Assembly: GCA_016169945.1 (NCBI GenBank)
Contig: JADLSH010000395.1
Span: 10,444,001-10,508,000 of the forward strand
Direction of reading: 5' to 3'
DNA: 64,000 nt
Source: Trachythela sp. YZ-2020
Taxonomy: Eukaryota; Cnidaria; Anthozoa; Malacalcyonacea; Clavulariidae
The first letter of the stretch is position 1, and each line of letters opens with the position of its first letter. Made by a program: the position numbers and the translations under genes. Shown here one piece after another: positions 12,971-24,614 of this stretch. The notes beneath the pieces are model-generated. The model saw nothing but the letters and a program-made list of their open reading frames with translations. It made no database searches and was not told where the DNA came from.

Positions 12971-13482
12971 GAACCTAATTTTGACACAACATAATACCAT
13001 AAAATTTGATGCGTTTTTAACAGCAAGGTTTTAATATATTTTTTTTTCAATATTTACAGTAGGTTATATGTATAGTAAACTATCATATGGTAAACTAAAC
13101 AAAGTAATATGCCATGCTACAAAAACATATGAAGAAATTTTCAACTTGCTCTGCAGCCTTGCATGCATTTTTGGTGGGAGAATTGGTCACAAGACATAAC
13201 ATTAATCATTGAATATATAAAATGGAATATTTAATATTTTCAGTGTTTTTTGAAATGTATATTGTTAACTCACACATATTAAACAATAAATTTTGTAAAC
13301 ACCAAATTTTTTAATGGTGTAAATCTCCAGCAATTAAAAAGTCTGACAATCTTGCAGACTTTGTTTAACAATCTTGCAGACTAAATTTGCCATGTAATCT
13401 AATACAGAGGTCCATTTGAATATGACTCATTAGTCAAATTTTCGTAGCATGTGGGAATTACTTCTTTGCTTACTTATTTACA

Positions 13483-13506
13483 GTATATATATATATATAT
13501 ATATAT
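13483..13506. repeat. (TA)n microsatellite
   Basis: An uninterrupted run of about twelve TA dinucleotides lies about 25 bp downstream of the minus-strand CACTA transposase stop codon. Nothing else is seen between 12970 and 13531. Confidence 0.85.
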
Positions 13507-15987
13507 CACTATTTACAAGGAAATGTTTTAGTTAGTCATCATAAATGCGGCATGGTAAAGGACAGAAATATGTTTTGTTATCTAAAGTAAGAGAAATACA
13601 TTTTCGTTCTATTTGGGAAGGATAAAGTGCAATTACATAATTTGTTTCTTTAACTTCGACAATAAATTTGCTAGAGATATTAAAATCTACATCCTTAAAC
13701 AACACCCTTTGGCTAGCTTCCATAGCCTTGACAATAACTACGCTGTGAAGAGAGCATCGGCAGAACTGGGACATTTCCAAGGAACAACCACAAGATGGCT
13801 TAACATTCAAAATACCTAAAATTTCTCCATATGCATAAGTAGGATGTCTAAAAGATACATTGTGATTTGTGTGCCGTTTGGATCTAGTGTAGTTTACAGA
13901 AGAATACAACTGATGATTATAAATAAATCTATCATAAAGGTCTCCAAATTCATTATTTACAATCAAATCCAGAAGATCTTGCAAAGCCACCAACCTATGA
14001 GCATCCAATTTTACCACTTTTCCAGAACCTAAAAGACTCAACCCATCAGTCATTCTTGTGCTTATACCTGGCATCACCCATCAGCCTGACAACTGCATCC
14101 TTCACGGAAAAAGAATCATCATCATCTATGCAAGTCCTTGCCATTGATGCAACCTTGCTTTTTAGCAAAAACGTATCCGCTATTTGCTGGGGAACAGACT
14201 GTGTTCCATGAAACATGTTCACAAGAACATGATTGTGTGCCTCAAAAGTTAGTTAAAATTAGAGGTAGCCCATAGTGGACCACAATCCTTAACACAATGT
14301 GCCAAGTGTGTCAAACAGTGGACATTAAATTTACAACTTGAGAGCCCATATAGTTCCTCCAGCTGAATCACAAACTTCGTTAGGCAAAATTCAGAAAGAG
14401 TAATTTCACCATTTGATATAGAGTCACTTGAAAGTGTGTAAATCCCATGAACGAAAAGAAAGAAGTGATTTAGATAACGGGAAGGAAGAATTCCTTGAAG
14501 AATGACAAGGCTATAAAAGATAAAAGCCCTCCATTCTGATGCTTTCCAATAGCATCTATGAGAAAGACTACGGGGGCTTCCATGGATTTCACTTGGAGGA
14601 CTTATGAGCTGCAGCCGTTCATTAACCAAGTTGACCTGCTGACCAATATAGTAAGCTTCAGTATGGTGCTTACTGTTAACCCACAAATCCATCATTTGCC
14701 TAACAACTCCTTGGCAAACAGAATGCATGAAATCTGTTACTGTGCCTCTGACCGTATCAAAAGAAGGTAATAGGTCTGAAATCGCCACCCCCTTCACTCC
14801 CTTAATAGGATTAGCAGGCGTTGCTTCTAATGCATATGTTGCTTGCTTTTCAGCAGTGCGCATAACAACTGGTGTTCTATGAGGGTAGTACCTAACAGGA
14901 GGGCCATTGAGGTTTTGCACAGTTACCCCTTCAAATTCACACCAATCGCAGCCATGTTTACCATTGTACTGCTTCACATTTCGAACAATGGCTCGAGCAG
15001 GAGAATCTGCAGATAGCAGCAAAGCAAATACTTTCCTTGGCTGAACCTCATTGCCAAAAATAAAGCCATGTGACTCCAATTTCCTACACTCCTCAACAAA
15101 TGGCTTCAAGAAGATATTCATAACCGGTTTCTGACCAAACCAAAGACCAAGCAAAAGGATATTTTTGGAACGTAAGTGTGGAGGAAGCTCATTAACAAAA
15201 GCTTGTAAAGGCCATATTGAAAAGTTAGAAGAGTTGAAGATAGGAATGCCATCTGTATTCCACGTCAGTGATACATCATTTGGATTGAGACCATGTTTAA
15301 GTATAAGTTCCTTATACAATACTGATGTGGTCACATCATTTACAGTTTTTGACTTAAGGCTGAAATCTAAGTTTCTATTAGTTAAGTAAGGATAAAATTT
15401 GTTATTTGATAGAAGGCTTACAATTTGGTGTTGAAGTGGAATATACAAAAAATAGTGTCCATTCTTGATGCTTTCATTTTCATTAAACAATCCATCACAT
15501 GAGTAACAAACTGCAATTGTTGTATCTTTTCCCAAGTAAGACATGCATGTGGAACAGTAGAAGTGCTTCTAAAATTGTGAAAAACAAAAATGTCAAGTTG
15601 GTTGGAAAAGTATTATACAGGGTTCTGCCCATGGTGGGCAGTGCTGGGCGGCCAAAATGGATCCTTCCACCTGGCAATAATTTCAAATACGCAATACGAA
15701 AAAATTGAATAATTCAATAATTAAAGACTATTAGACTAGTGTTAATAATTTGATAAACACAGTCACACAGCCAGTTATCAATAACAGTGTCAGTTTAAAT
15801 TGATTTAATTGTAAAATACGATTTATCTTATGTTGATTACGTTAGCAAAGTTAAAAATCATTACTGTGTGAGAAATGCAATAATGATTATTGCTTGTCAG
15901 ATAATTTAATACAATTTCACTTGTATTATATAAACACTAATGGCAGTTGGCATTATGGAGGATTCATACAGTAAACAATAACTAGCT

Positions 15988-16122
15988 ATTTAACCCATTA
16001 ACTGGCAGTACCATACTCTGGCAATAACCAGAGTAACATGCTAAAGTGGGCTGCATCTGGGTACATTGCAAGCTAATGTGTTATTTTACCTGTCAGTGGT
16101 ACAGTGCTGCCAGTTAATGGAA
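15988..16122. repeat. TTAA-bounded short inverted-repeat element, copy 1
   Basis: It starts ttaacccattaactggcag and ends ctgccagttaatgg, so the ends are inverted repeats of about 14 bp. The interior has the words actctggcaa and ttacctgtcag that recur in the 17.3-17.5 kb copies. Further partial copies lie at about 16386-16487 and 17150-17192. Their common place is the CACTA transposase introns. The ttaa at the ends suggests a TTAA-targeting (piggyBac- or Kolobok-type) MITE, which is inference. Confidence 0.65.
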
Positions 16123-16839
16123 CAAAATTAGGTAATAGCTATCATCACATTCACACAACTCATGACTTGTCAGATATAAAGTGAAAAACCCCTTCCATGT
16201 TTTTTTTTACTGAAAACATTTGTTGTGTAATGGCCCTTCCCTTGACAAACAAAATTGTCCAAATGTTAGACAGAGTATAATTGCCTGGCAAAAGACAGAG
16301 TAAAATGGGAAATAATTTTTGCTGGACACATTTGGGCACATCACAGCTCAATTGGTTGACAGAATTCATTAGCAAATAGTCTTGTTAGCCCATTAATGTA
16401 CAAGACCCTCCCTTAGACAAGTAAAATCGTCTGGCATATTAGACAGAGTAAAATAACAAACTAGGGCCATTGAAGACCAATGGGTTAATGCAACCAATTT
16501 TTTTATTGCTAGACAATTATACTTACAAATCAAAACTATTATTTACTATAATATGTATCCATTCTACAAAACACATACCTCAGACTGCTCTAGTGTAAAC
16601 AAATTGTAAAACTTGTACTTGGTTGCTGGAACTGTGTTGGGGAAAAATGTATTCAGCAGCAACAGCAGATCTCCAAGAGCTACATCAGTTAGCTTGTGTC
16701 TCAGCACAAAACAAAGCTCTGAGTTTTTGTAACATTTGCACCAGGATAAATCGGTTCTTTTCCATCCTAAATCATTTGAAGATAGTTAGTATGAGAAAGA
16801 TTGGCCATCCAGTAATTTAAGCCGCATTTACACCAGAGA

Positions 16840-17115
16840 CCCAGGCCTGACCTAGGCCAGGCTACCTGTTCACATCAGCTTGCCAGCCAAGGACACCAGG
16901 CTCACCTTTTAGTATGTATGTCAGTGGTTTTCAGTGGTTTTCCCTCCACTAATAACTCACCAGTTTTTATTGTTGACTCGAAATGCCATGGTAATGAGGC
17001 CTGGCCTAGGCTCGAGCAAAACCCGTTCACACAAGAGAAATCTAGGCCTAGGCAAGGTCCAGGCCAGCTATCTTCACTGGCCTGGAATTTGTGGCCCAGG
17101 CCAGGAAAAAACCGT
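16840..17115. repeat. AGGCCT-rich palindromic repeat
   Basis: Words caggcctgacctaggccagg, ggcctggcctaggctcg, taggcctaggcaaggtcc and ggcccaggccagg recur in both orientations, with gttcaca boxes between them. The patch is much more G+C-rich than its surroundings and partly self-complementary. It lies in intron 2 of the CACTA transposase gene. It probably is a MITE, but I could not fix its ends. Confidence 0.5.
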
Positions 17116-17319
17116 TCACACCTATGCCCAAATTGTCTGGCACTAGACATAGTAAAATACAAAAGTAGGGTGCATATTACAAGCCAATGGGTTTATGATA
17201 TACAGTGGTCATTTCCCTCTTTTATGATTGCATCTGAATCATCTTGTGGAATAATACCTTTAGTTTTTTGTTTATCAAATGTGATGTGTATTACAATCTT
17301 TATGAATTTATTGTCCACT

Positions 17320-17535
17320 TAACCCATTAGCTGGCAATGCACCCAGATGTACCTGACTTCAGTATTTTGCTCTGTCTAAGACTCAGACGATTTTACTTGT
17401 CAGCGGGAGGGTACAGCCAGTTAATGGGTTAAACCATTAGCTGGCAATGTGCCCAGATGCACCCTGTGTTTTTACTCTGTATAATGCCAGAGTATTTTAC
17501 CCTGTCAAAGCCAGGCACTTCCAGATAATGGGTTA
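17320..17535. repeat. Two tandem TTAA-bounded inverted-repeat elements
   Basis: Two copies stand nearly head to tail, sharing the ggttaaa junction near 17431. Each begins (tta)accattagctggcaatg and ends with a taatgggttaa word, with cccagatg and an actctg/agagta interior. Ends are inverted repeats around a TTAA. They belong to the same family as the copy at 15988. Confidence 0.7.
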
Positions 17536-18030
17536 AATACACATTGAACTATTAGAGCTACATTTCAAAAAGGTGTGCATTTACTGACATATTGAAGTGA
17601 TTAAATAGATTGCTTATAATGCATATTATTTTCAAATAACTTCTATAATGCTGGAGACTTAATGCACAATAGAGCTATAGCATCTTATTTGTAAAAATTA
17701 CCTGGTCATTGTTGAGATTATATCCATCTCTCAAATTATTTGTGCTAGATTCACCAGCCTCGTCACCACTTTCTTTGTCATCACTCCAGCTTTCACTCAA
17801 ATCATCAGTCATCTATTCCAAAAAGATATTTAAGTTTTTATCATGATATTGTAAATTTGTGAATGCAAAGTTATCAATTAACTGAAATTAAAGCAAAAAC
17901 TATTGGTAATCAATAATTCCTTGCTCATGTCCTTATTGTGTAATATGTGTGTGCTAAACAAGTAAGGAGGGAGATGAATTCAATAACCATTGGTTATCGT
18001 CTGAGGACCACAATACAGTTTGAACAAATA

Positions 18031-18230
18031 TACAGTTGAACCTCTACTTACAGACACCTCTTGTAAGCAGACACCTCTTGTAAGCGGACACTGTTTTTGG
18101 GTCCCGGCCATCCCAAGTTATATTACTATATTTACAACCACTCTTAGGCAGACACCTCCCATAAGCAGACATGGACACCAATACAACCATCCCAAACAAC
18201 ATTATAACCTCTTGTAAGTGGACACATTTG
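18031..18230. mobile_element. Pogo/Tigger-like MITE fragment
   Basis: It starts acagttgaacctctactta and carries repeated words cacctcttgtaagc and ggacactg, with tttttgggtcccgg following. This is the end sequence I associate with pogo/Tigger-type elements in marine invertebrates (CAGTTGAACCTC termini). The right part ends cctcttgtaagtggacac without a clear inverted counterpart, so this is probably one end only. It lies in intron 1 of the CACTA transposase gene. Confidence 0.5.
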
Positions 18231-18666
18231 ATTTAATTGTAAATATCATATGCCTAATTGCTTATTAATAAAGTAATTTTTTTAGAACTCAATACAGTGT
18301 ATCATGTATCATAAAATATAGCACATAGCAAAATACAGCAAGCATCTTTAATACGCAGATTACACCTAAGTTATGAGCATTAACAAATTCTACATTGATA
18401 ACTAAATAAATCAGCTTCATAACCTTATAATTTATAAAGTGCTAGCATACCATGTGTATAGAATCATTTCCAATTCTATTTGAAATATCGATTTCTGACT
18501 CGACCATTGATTCTATCTCTGTGTGTTGACGTTTCCGTCTGTTGTAAGACGTTGTTCTTGGAATATGAACGCCAGGATCATGTTCGTTTTTTTTTGCTTT
18601 TACAGTTAAACTTTTAAGCAGAAATCGTTCATTTTGCAAAGATGAATTCTCAAAATTGAAGTCCAT

Positions 18667-18830
18667 TAGCTAGTTCCCAGGGCCCAGGGAAAATCACCAC
18701 CCACAACGCTCGCAGGGGTGCTTGGGGCTTGTAACACCTAAAGCGCGTTCTTTTTGAATGCGTCTGTCGTCTTACAAAGTAAATTTTATAGTACTGGTCG
18801 ATTTGGTGAGCTTTTCTTTTGAATTTTAAC
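18667..18830. promoter_or_regulatory. Short bidirectional promoter region
   Basis: Only 164 bp separate the ATG of the minus-strand transposase-like gene from the ATG of the plus-strand gene at 18831. The interval is more G+C-rich than its surroundings (ccacaacgctcgcaggggtg, aagcgcgttc). No TATA box is obvious near either start. Both genes must draw their core promoters and 5' leaders from this interval, or begin further inside each other. Confidence 0.45.
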
Positions 18831-21800
18831 ATGAAATACGCATTATTTGAATTTGTGAATGAGAAATCTTGTGAGGTTGGTGAAACCCGGTGGATTATTC
18901 GAGAAGATCCGGATAAATTCGAAAATTCTAGCTGGAATCGAGAGAAGGAAGTAATTGTGACATGGCCCCGTGAATTTTCTAAAGTTCACAAGAAAATAAT
19001 CAAAGGTTCCATAGACCCATCATCACTTGCAACAACAACTTGTGTGGCTAAAGTATTATAATTCAGTGGTAAGTGTGTTTGTGTCTTATATATATATTTG
19101 ATAAAAAACGACTATTTTTCACAATCAAACATTAGCATTAAGTGCTCAAATCGTCGTTTTGTTTCAGATGTATGTTGCTTGCGTGCACAATTAAAAATTC
19201 ACTTTACACCATATATGTAAGCTATTTTGTAAAATCATGCACTGAGACATATAACAAATATGTTGGCTTCAAAGTATATTGTTCAGCCAATACAATTTAA
19301 TTGACAAACAGATGTAAAATTTGCCACACTTTCACATAATTCACATGTGGCCATGTGCGTCCGATCAGGGCTCTCACTTCCATGTCTATAACTTCCTTAG
19401 ATTCTTGGTAAAAATTCCTTATATTTCATAAGATTCCCCAATTCTCACTATTGACAGTATTTAATATGATACCAATATCATAGAGATCTTAAGAATTGCT
19501 GTATAAAGTTAGGTTATCTAAAACTTGGTCTCATTTTGGCACTGGGATTTTGAACCACAATATCATGCCATAGCAAATATCCAGTGGCCTCATAAGCAAT
19601 TTTATATCATGGGTTGCTGGCCATGTTCCCACTAGAAAATATTTAACTATTTATTAGTATTTATGTATTACTTGACCTAAATTGAGTGGATGTATTAATA
19701 TTAAAATTTCAAATATTTCCAAATGTTGAATCAAATTCTAAAATTCCTTAGGAATCCTTAAAAGAATAAATTTCCTTGAAAGTGAGAAAAAATAATTTAA
19801 AGTGATTATTAAATGTGGTATTATAAATAGATGATTATGAAACCATTCGCCTACACATGGTCCGGTATTGTGAAACTGGATCATTGAAAACTCCCAACCA
19901 TGGAAGAGGGAAGCGTACACTCGTACCAAATGGCAGGTATGCTGACTCAGAGGATGATGATGAAGAACCAAGACAACAAGTAACTCTGGAAAAGGTAGTA
20001 CATCACAAATATTTTATAATTTTTATATTCTAGGGCCTGTTCATTAAAGAGGGGCAGCTGGAGGAGAGACTAATTATTTAGGAAAAATTCCTAGCCCCCT
20101 CTAAAATGAAAGTAAAGGCCCTGGCCTCCCTTTAAAACTTTTAAAACAATTTCAAGCAAGGGCCGCAGAACACTCACGGTGCTCCCACTTTTGAAAACAC
20201 CAAAATGTGCCCTTTCTTTCGCTTAACGTGCCCTTTTGAGTCATGAAATGTGCCCTTTTTGAGTCATGAAATGGTATAGTACGAAACTGGAATACAAGAT
20301 CTCAATAGACATTTATATAGCCAGTGGCGCCAGCAAGGAGGGGTGGCCTCCCCCCCAATGTTTTTCAGAGTATAGTTTTAAATTTGTTAAAAATAGGGGG
20401 GGGTTTGGATATGTTAATTTTGGAAACTATAAAGCTTTGGGGCTTTTTTTGTTGCATGGTGAGTGTGAGAAAATATAAAGCTTTGGTCATATTAGTCCGA
20501 AACATTTTTTGAGAAACTTTCAAGATTAGCTTATGTTAGTCCGGAAAATGTTTTTGGAACTTTGCTTATGTTTTTGGCGACCTTTACTTTTTAAAACGAC
20601 TTGTACTTATGGAAATTTTTGAATTTGCCCCACCAAAAAAAAATCCTGGCGGCGCCACTGTATAGAATGAGAAAGTGCCCTTTTTTGTCAATGCCCCCCC
20701 CCACTTTCGAGATGCTTCTGCGGCCTTTGATTTCAAGACCCCCTCCCACTCAAATTTTTATATTATAGCTCTATAAACATCCTGGTATAAAAATATCGAG
20801 TTATATGCATAAAAAGTTAAGGTTAAGAATCAGGTCAAATTCTTGATACTGTAGAAGTGTAAAACTTTGTTCTGCGCATCAGTTTTCCCATCTGCCAATA
20901 GAATATTTTTCAGGTAGTCATTAAATCTAAGTCCCTGCCCGGTGTCTTGTAGAATTAGAAACTAAAGACCTCCCTTTGTCAAAAGAGGTCTTTTCCCAAG
21001 CCTTCCAAGAACCTCTCAAATGAAAAAAATGGGGTCCCCCCTACATCCCCTACTGTCGAATGTCTTTAGTTTGACTGAGAACATCACCTATGATTTCAAA
21101 GGTGAAAGGCAGCAATGCTCTAAATCAGTTTGAAGTCTCTTCTCTCAATAATGTCACCCAGACAGCCACAGTGTAAGTGTAAGTCACACATGCCAGAATT
21201 TTCTATTATTTAAACGTCGTACTAACGGGTTCAACAGTTTCTACCACCATACGTAAGAAAGTGGGGGACGATTAGTTTGCGTAGCTTCTCACTGATATAT
21301 AAATATTTAAACTACAAATTTCAACATTTTAACATTTTACTTAATTAGTATAGCTTATATATATAATTATATATTGTGTTGTCTCATATTGAGATAGAAA
21401 ATTTTTTATTTAACACTATAAATAATGATGAAAACTTGAGTTTAATTTCAACCTGTGAAAATAATATAGCTGTAAATCAAGATTTTAATAAAAATAATGC
21501 CTCGTAAATTTCCCGAGTATTAATGTTTACTTCAAACGGTTCCAAGACAGTTTCTTACCATACCATATGTAAGAAAGTGGACGATTAGACAGTTTAGCGC
21601 TTCACTGAACATAAATATTTAACTACAAATTTCAATTCTTTTAACATTTTATTTATTTCTAATTATTATAATTTATATAATTATATAATGTATTATTGTC
21701 TCATATAGAGATAGAAAAATTTTTATTTTTTTAATTTTAATATAATTGAAAACTTGAGCTTTTGAATTTTTTACAACTCATACTGTTTATTTTATCAAGA

Positions 21801-22179
21801 TTTTAATAAATAATAATAATAATAATAATAATGCCTTGCGTGACCAATCTAATTACTTCTGGCTACCTGCAAAAAGCAATTATACTGTATGTTTTACGTA
21901 CTACAGTATATTGACTTCTATACAGTATTATAATTTTAATAAATTTTTTTCAGCCTGCCAAAAGGCCCAAGAAAAACAATCCTAAGTCAGCAGAAACACC
22001 ATCAAGCAATGAGATGGAGGCTCTAAGGGCCAAGTATAACTTAACTAAAAAGAAGGTGAGTTCAATATATTGTTGACCTCTGGCACGTCTGGGTGATATT
22101 GCTTTGTTATCCAACATGCTAAAAACTAATTATATCCTTTTAGACTGCACAGTTAAGTGATGATGAGGAAGATAACAAT
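18831..22179 (+). CDS. Unrecognised multi-exon nuclear-type protein with one in-frame TAA; 3' end not found
   Basis: Exons 18831-19068, 19831-19994, 21954-22055 and 22144-22179 all have GT-AG borders and join without phase errors. The N terminus (MKYALFEFVNEKSCEVGETR, WII...VTWP) resembles the opening of animal proteins that carry BEN or DUF4806 domains further on. The middle is YCETGSLKTPNHGRGKRTLV and DSEDDDEEPRQQ. Exons 3 and 4 are basic then acidic (PAKRPKKNNPKS; AQLSDDEEDNN), suggesting nuclear localisation. The TAA at 19059-19061 is ten bases before the exon 1 donor, and the frame continues perfectly after it. No exon follows after 22180, where a giant minisatellite begins. Either this is a recently killed gene, or the stop is a polymorphism or error. 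It may be a second gene of the adjacent CACTA element, which is inference. Confidence 0.55.
20159..20729. mobile_element. MITE-like element interrupted by a second MITE
   Basis: The left end (agggccgcagaacactcacg, then tcccacttttg) is matched in inverted form on the right (ccccactttcgag, then gcttctgcggccttt). Copies of tgcccttttt lie at both sides of the inner insertion. The outer element therefore spans this interval in intron 2 of the 18831 gene and was later hit by the element at 20322. Confidence 0.55.
20322..20660. mobile_element. hAT-like MITE
   Basis: The ends are cagtggcgccagcaagga and, at the right, tcctggcggcgccactg: inverted repeats beginning CAGTGGCG, a common hAT terminus. Length is 339 bp with no coding capacity. 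Flanks tatatagc and tatagaat are only partly alike, so an 8-bp duplication is not proven. It sits inside the element at 20159-20729. Confidence 0.65.
21243..21840. repeat. Tandem duplication with a unit of about 320 bp
   Basis: The words accatacgtaagaaagtgg, tcactgatatataaatattt, acaaatttcaa, attatatattg and ctcatattgagatagaaaa (from 21247) recur in the same order from about 21565 with scattered changes. The second unit ends in a short (aat)n run near 21810. The duplication lies in intron 2 of the 18831 gene and has no coding content. Confidence 0.65.
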
Positions 22180-22398
22180 GTAAGTCTGGTTTTATACTGC
22201 TGGATATTATATCTTGAAATCTCTTGAATTTCAGCCAAGAATGGTTTGCTCAATGTGAGTTTAAAATGTATATAAATTCCTAATTAAAAATGGCGGTTAA
22301 ACGATCGTTAATCATCGTTTTGTCCAACTTGACCTCTTTAGTCTCCGCCATATTGTTTCTTTGTAAATACTTCATGTAAAAGTGTTTTCTTCACCCGA

Positions 22399-22468
22399 TT
22401 AGCCTGTTTGACGCTGGCTGGCAGCCGGAAAATTTGTCTCCGATTGCTCGGCTGCCAGCCGGGCTAAA
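22399..22468. repeat. Short hairpin element
   Basis: Left ttagcctgtttgacgctggc, followed by tggcagccgg, pairs with right cggctgccagccgggctaa. Each arm is about 25 bp. It has the appearance of a very short MITE 220 bp after the last recognised exon of the 18831 gene. Confidence 0.6.
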
Positions 22469-22597
22469 AAAAATGTGTGCAAAGTTACATTAAATTTTGC
22501 CAAAATCATCGAACTGCATCTAAATTCATCTTCCCAATATCTATAGGACCGAGCTGGTTTATTTAATTGTAATATACAATACTACAATGCAATACGG

Positions 22598-23842
22598 CTA
22601 CCAGCTGGAATTGTAAAACCCGGAATCTGTAAAACCCGGAACTGTAAAAGCCGGAATCTGTAAAACCAGGAACTGTAAAAGCCGGAATCTGTAAAACCAG
22701 GAATTGTAAAACCCGGAATCTGTAAAACCCGGAATTGTAAAACCAGGAACTGTAAAAAGCCGAATCTGTAAAACCCGGAATTGTAAAAGCCGAATCTGTA
22801 AACCCGAACTGTAAAGCCGAATCTGTAAAACCCGAACTGTAAAAGCCCGGAATCTGTAAAACCGAATCTGTAAAACCCGAACTGTAAAAGCCGGAATCTG
22901 TAAAACCCGAACTGTAAAAAGCCGAATCTGTAAAACCCGGAATTGTAAAACTCGGAACTGTAAAGCCGAATCTGTAAAACCCGGAATTGTAAAACCCGGA
23001 ATCTGTAAAACCCGGAACTGTAAAAGCCGGAATCTGTAAAACCCGGAACTGTAAAAGCCGAATTGTAAAACCCGAATTGTAAAAGCCTGTATCTGTAAAA
23101 CCCGGAATTGTATAATCCGGAATTTGTAAAACCCGGAATCTGTAAAACTCGAATCTGTAAACCAGGAATTGTAAAACCCGGAATCTGTAAAATCAGGAAT
23201 TGTAAAAGCCGGAATCTGTAAAACCAGCAATTGTAAAAGCCGGAATCTGTAAAACCCGGAATTGTAAAACCCGGAATCTGTAAAACCAGGAATTGTAAAA
23301 CCCGGAATCTGTAAAACCAGGAATTGTAAAAGCCGGAATCTGTAAAACCAGGAATTGTAAAACCAGGAATCTGTAAAACCAGGAATTGTAAAACCCGAAT
23401 CTGTAAAACCAGGAATTGTAAAAACTCTCGAATTGTAAAACCCGGAATCTGTAAAACCGAATCTGTAAAACCGGAATTGTAAAACCCGGAATCTGTAAAA
23501 TCAGGAATTGTAAAAGCGAATCTGTAAAACCAGCAATTGTAAAGCCGAATCTGTAAAACCAGCAATTGTAAAACCCGGAATCTGTAAAACCAGGAATTGT
23601 AAACCCGGAATCTGTAAAACCAGGAATTGTAAAAGCCGAATCTGTAAAACCCGAATTGTAAAACCGGAATCTGTAAAACCAGGAATTGTAAAACCGAATC
23701 TGTAAAACCAGGAATTGTAAAAGCCGGAATCTGTAAAACCCGGAATTGTAAAACCCGGAATCTGTAAAACCAGGAATTGTAAAACCCGGAATCTGTAAAA
23801 CCCGGAATTGTAAAAGCCGGAATCTGTAAAACCCGGAACTGC
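22598..23842. repeat. Minisatellite array A (ccggaatctgtaaaac unit)
   Basis: About 75 units of 14-17 bp alternate between ccggaatctgtaaaac and ccggaattgtaaaac/ccggaactgtaaaag types, with agg/aaa variants. On the minus strand each unit reads ttttacag followed by attccgg or ttccgg. The minus strand is open in all three frames, giving apparent proteins of 430, 219 and 210 residues (repeating FTDSGFY, LQIP, YRFR words). These follow from the lack of stops in the repeat and mixed unit lengths, not from coding. The array follows the last recognised exon of the 18831 gene. The same unit recurs inverted at 25552. Confidence 0.95.
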
Positions 23843-24467
23843 AATTTAACAAAATCGCTATATTTTAAATACACTGTGGTTGCTACGGGCTACTTTTGAA
23901 AATCTGACCTCCTTCGCGTCACGAGATTTGCACGCCGCCGATTTAACCCTAGGACCTGCAAAACATCATATTTCCCATCTCAGATAATCAAAGAACAAAA
24001 GGGTGTTCGCATTTTTTGACAGCTATTGTATTTGCTTTGATATAAAGCAGACAAGTTGACTCGCACAAATTTTGTATACACGTTAGAACGGATGAACGAA
24101 AAACGGGTGCACACTTTTGCTCCTTAACTATAGTTCTACATTGTGGCAAAGTTTGGAAGGAATCGGATAAAACGTGCAAGGTGCATTTCTCTTTTTGTGT
24201 AAAAGGCCAAAAGAGATTTCGCGGGGGTTTTCCGCTCCCTGTGAAGCCAATCAGATCAACCCTCATCAAAGTACTTTTGGCAAGGTGCTCTGGGCAAGGT
24301 GGTTCTGCGTCATTTATTGATTATCTAGTTATGCCTCTTTGATTTCAAAGGCATTGCACTCGCGTATAACTATACAAGCTTTAATTTAACGTTCTAAAAA
24401 TTGCTCACTAAAATCCATTTACCAGTACCTGGTGTTACTAGTGTATCGCTCCTTTTTCTGTTATAAT

Positions 24468-24614
24468 ATGGCTGGGACCTTCGCCATTCCTAAACTCACT
24501 CTACGGAAAACAAGTTCCAATATTGACGTTCCTACTTTTAACTGGAGCGATGTTACAATAACGGAAAATTTAGGCACTGGTTCATTTGGTACCGTGTGTT
24601 CTGGCCGCTACACG
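24468..24614 (+). pseudogene. Protein-kinase N-terminal exon (glycine-rich loop)
   Basis: From ATG at 24468 the frame reads MAGTFAIPKLTLRKTSSNID, then FNWSDVTITENLGTG and SFGTVCSGRY. LGTGSFGTV is the nucleotide-binding glycine loop of the protein-kinase fold (GxGxFGxV), preceded by the usual first beta strand. No exon with the VAIK lysine or HRD/DFG motifs follows before array B, and no clean donor ends the exon. It is a stranded first exon of a kinase gene, or a gene whose intron 1 contains array B and whose remainder lies outside the window. The frame itself runs to a TAG at 24657. Confidence 0.5.

Larger units (their letters stand above)
13532..18666 (-). pseudogene. CACTA/EnSpm-type transposase gene, four exons, frameshifted
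   Basis: Minus-strand exons: 18666-18451 (basic N terminus from ATG), 17812-17702 (acidic, MTDDLSESWSDDKESGDEAG), 16766-16579 and 15568-13532. All introns are GT-AG in phase 0. Exon 3 encodes LRHKLTDVALGDLLLLLN, and exon 4 opens with HFYCSTCMSYLG and CYSCDGLFN Cys pairs. Exon 4 then gives TWNTDGIPIFNSSNFSIWPL, LLLGLWFGQKP, HGCDWCEF and TVTDFMHSVCQGV, the pattern of tnp2/EnSpm transposases (DDE enzymes cutting at transposon ends). Lesions: a 2-bp insertion in exon 3 (its 188-bp length confirms it), a shift near 14255 at a taactaac duplication, and another near 14048. Introns contain TTAA-flanked repeats. Terminal CACTA repeats were not located. Its start lies 164 bp from the start of the divergent gene at 18831. 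Confidence 0.8.

Noticed and set aside
22582..23874. Open frames of 430, 219 and 210 residues on the minus strand
   Set aside because: They lie wholly in the minisatellite, all three frames are open, and unit lengths are not multiples of three, so the openness comes from the repeat.
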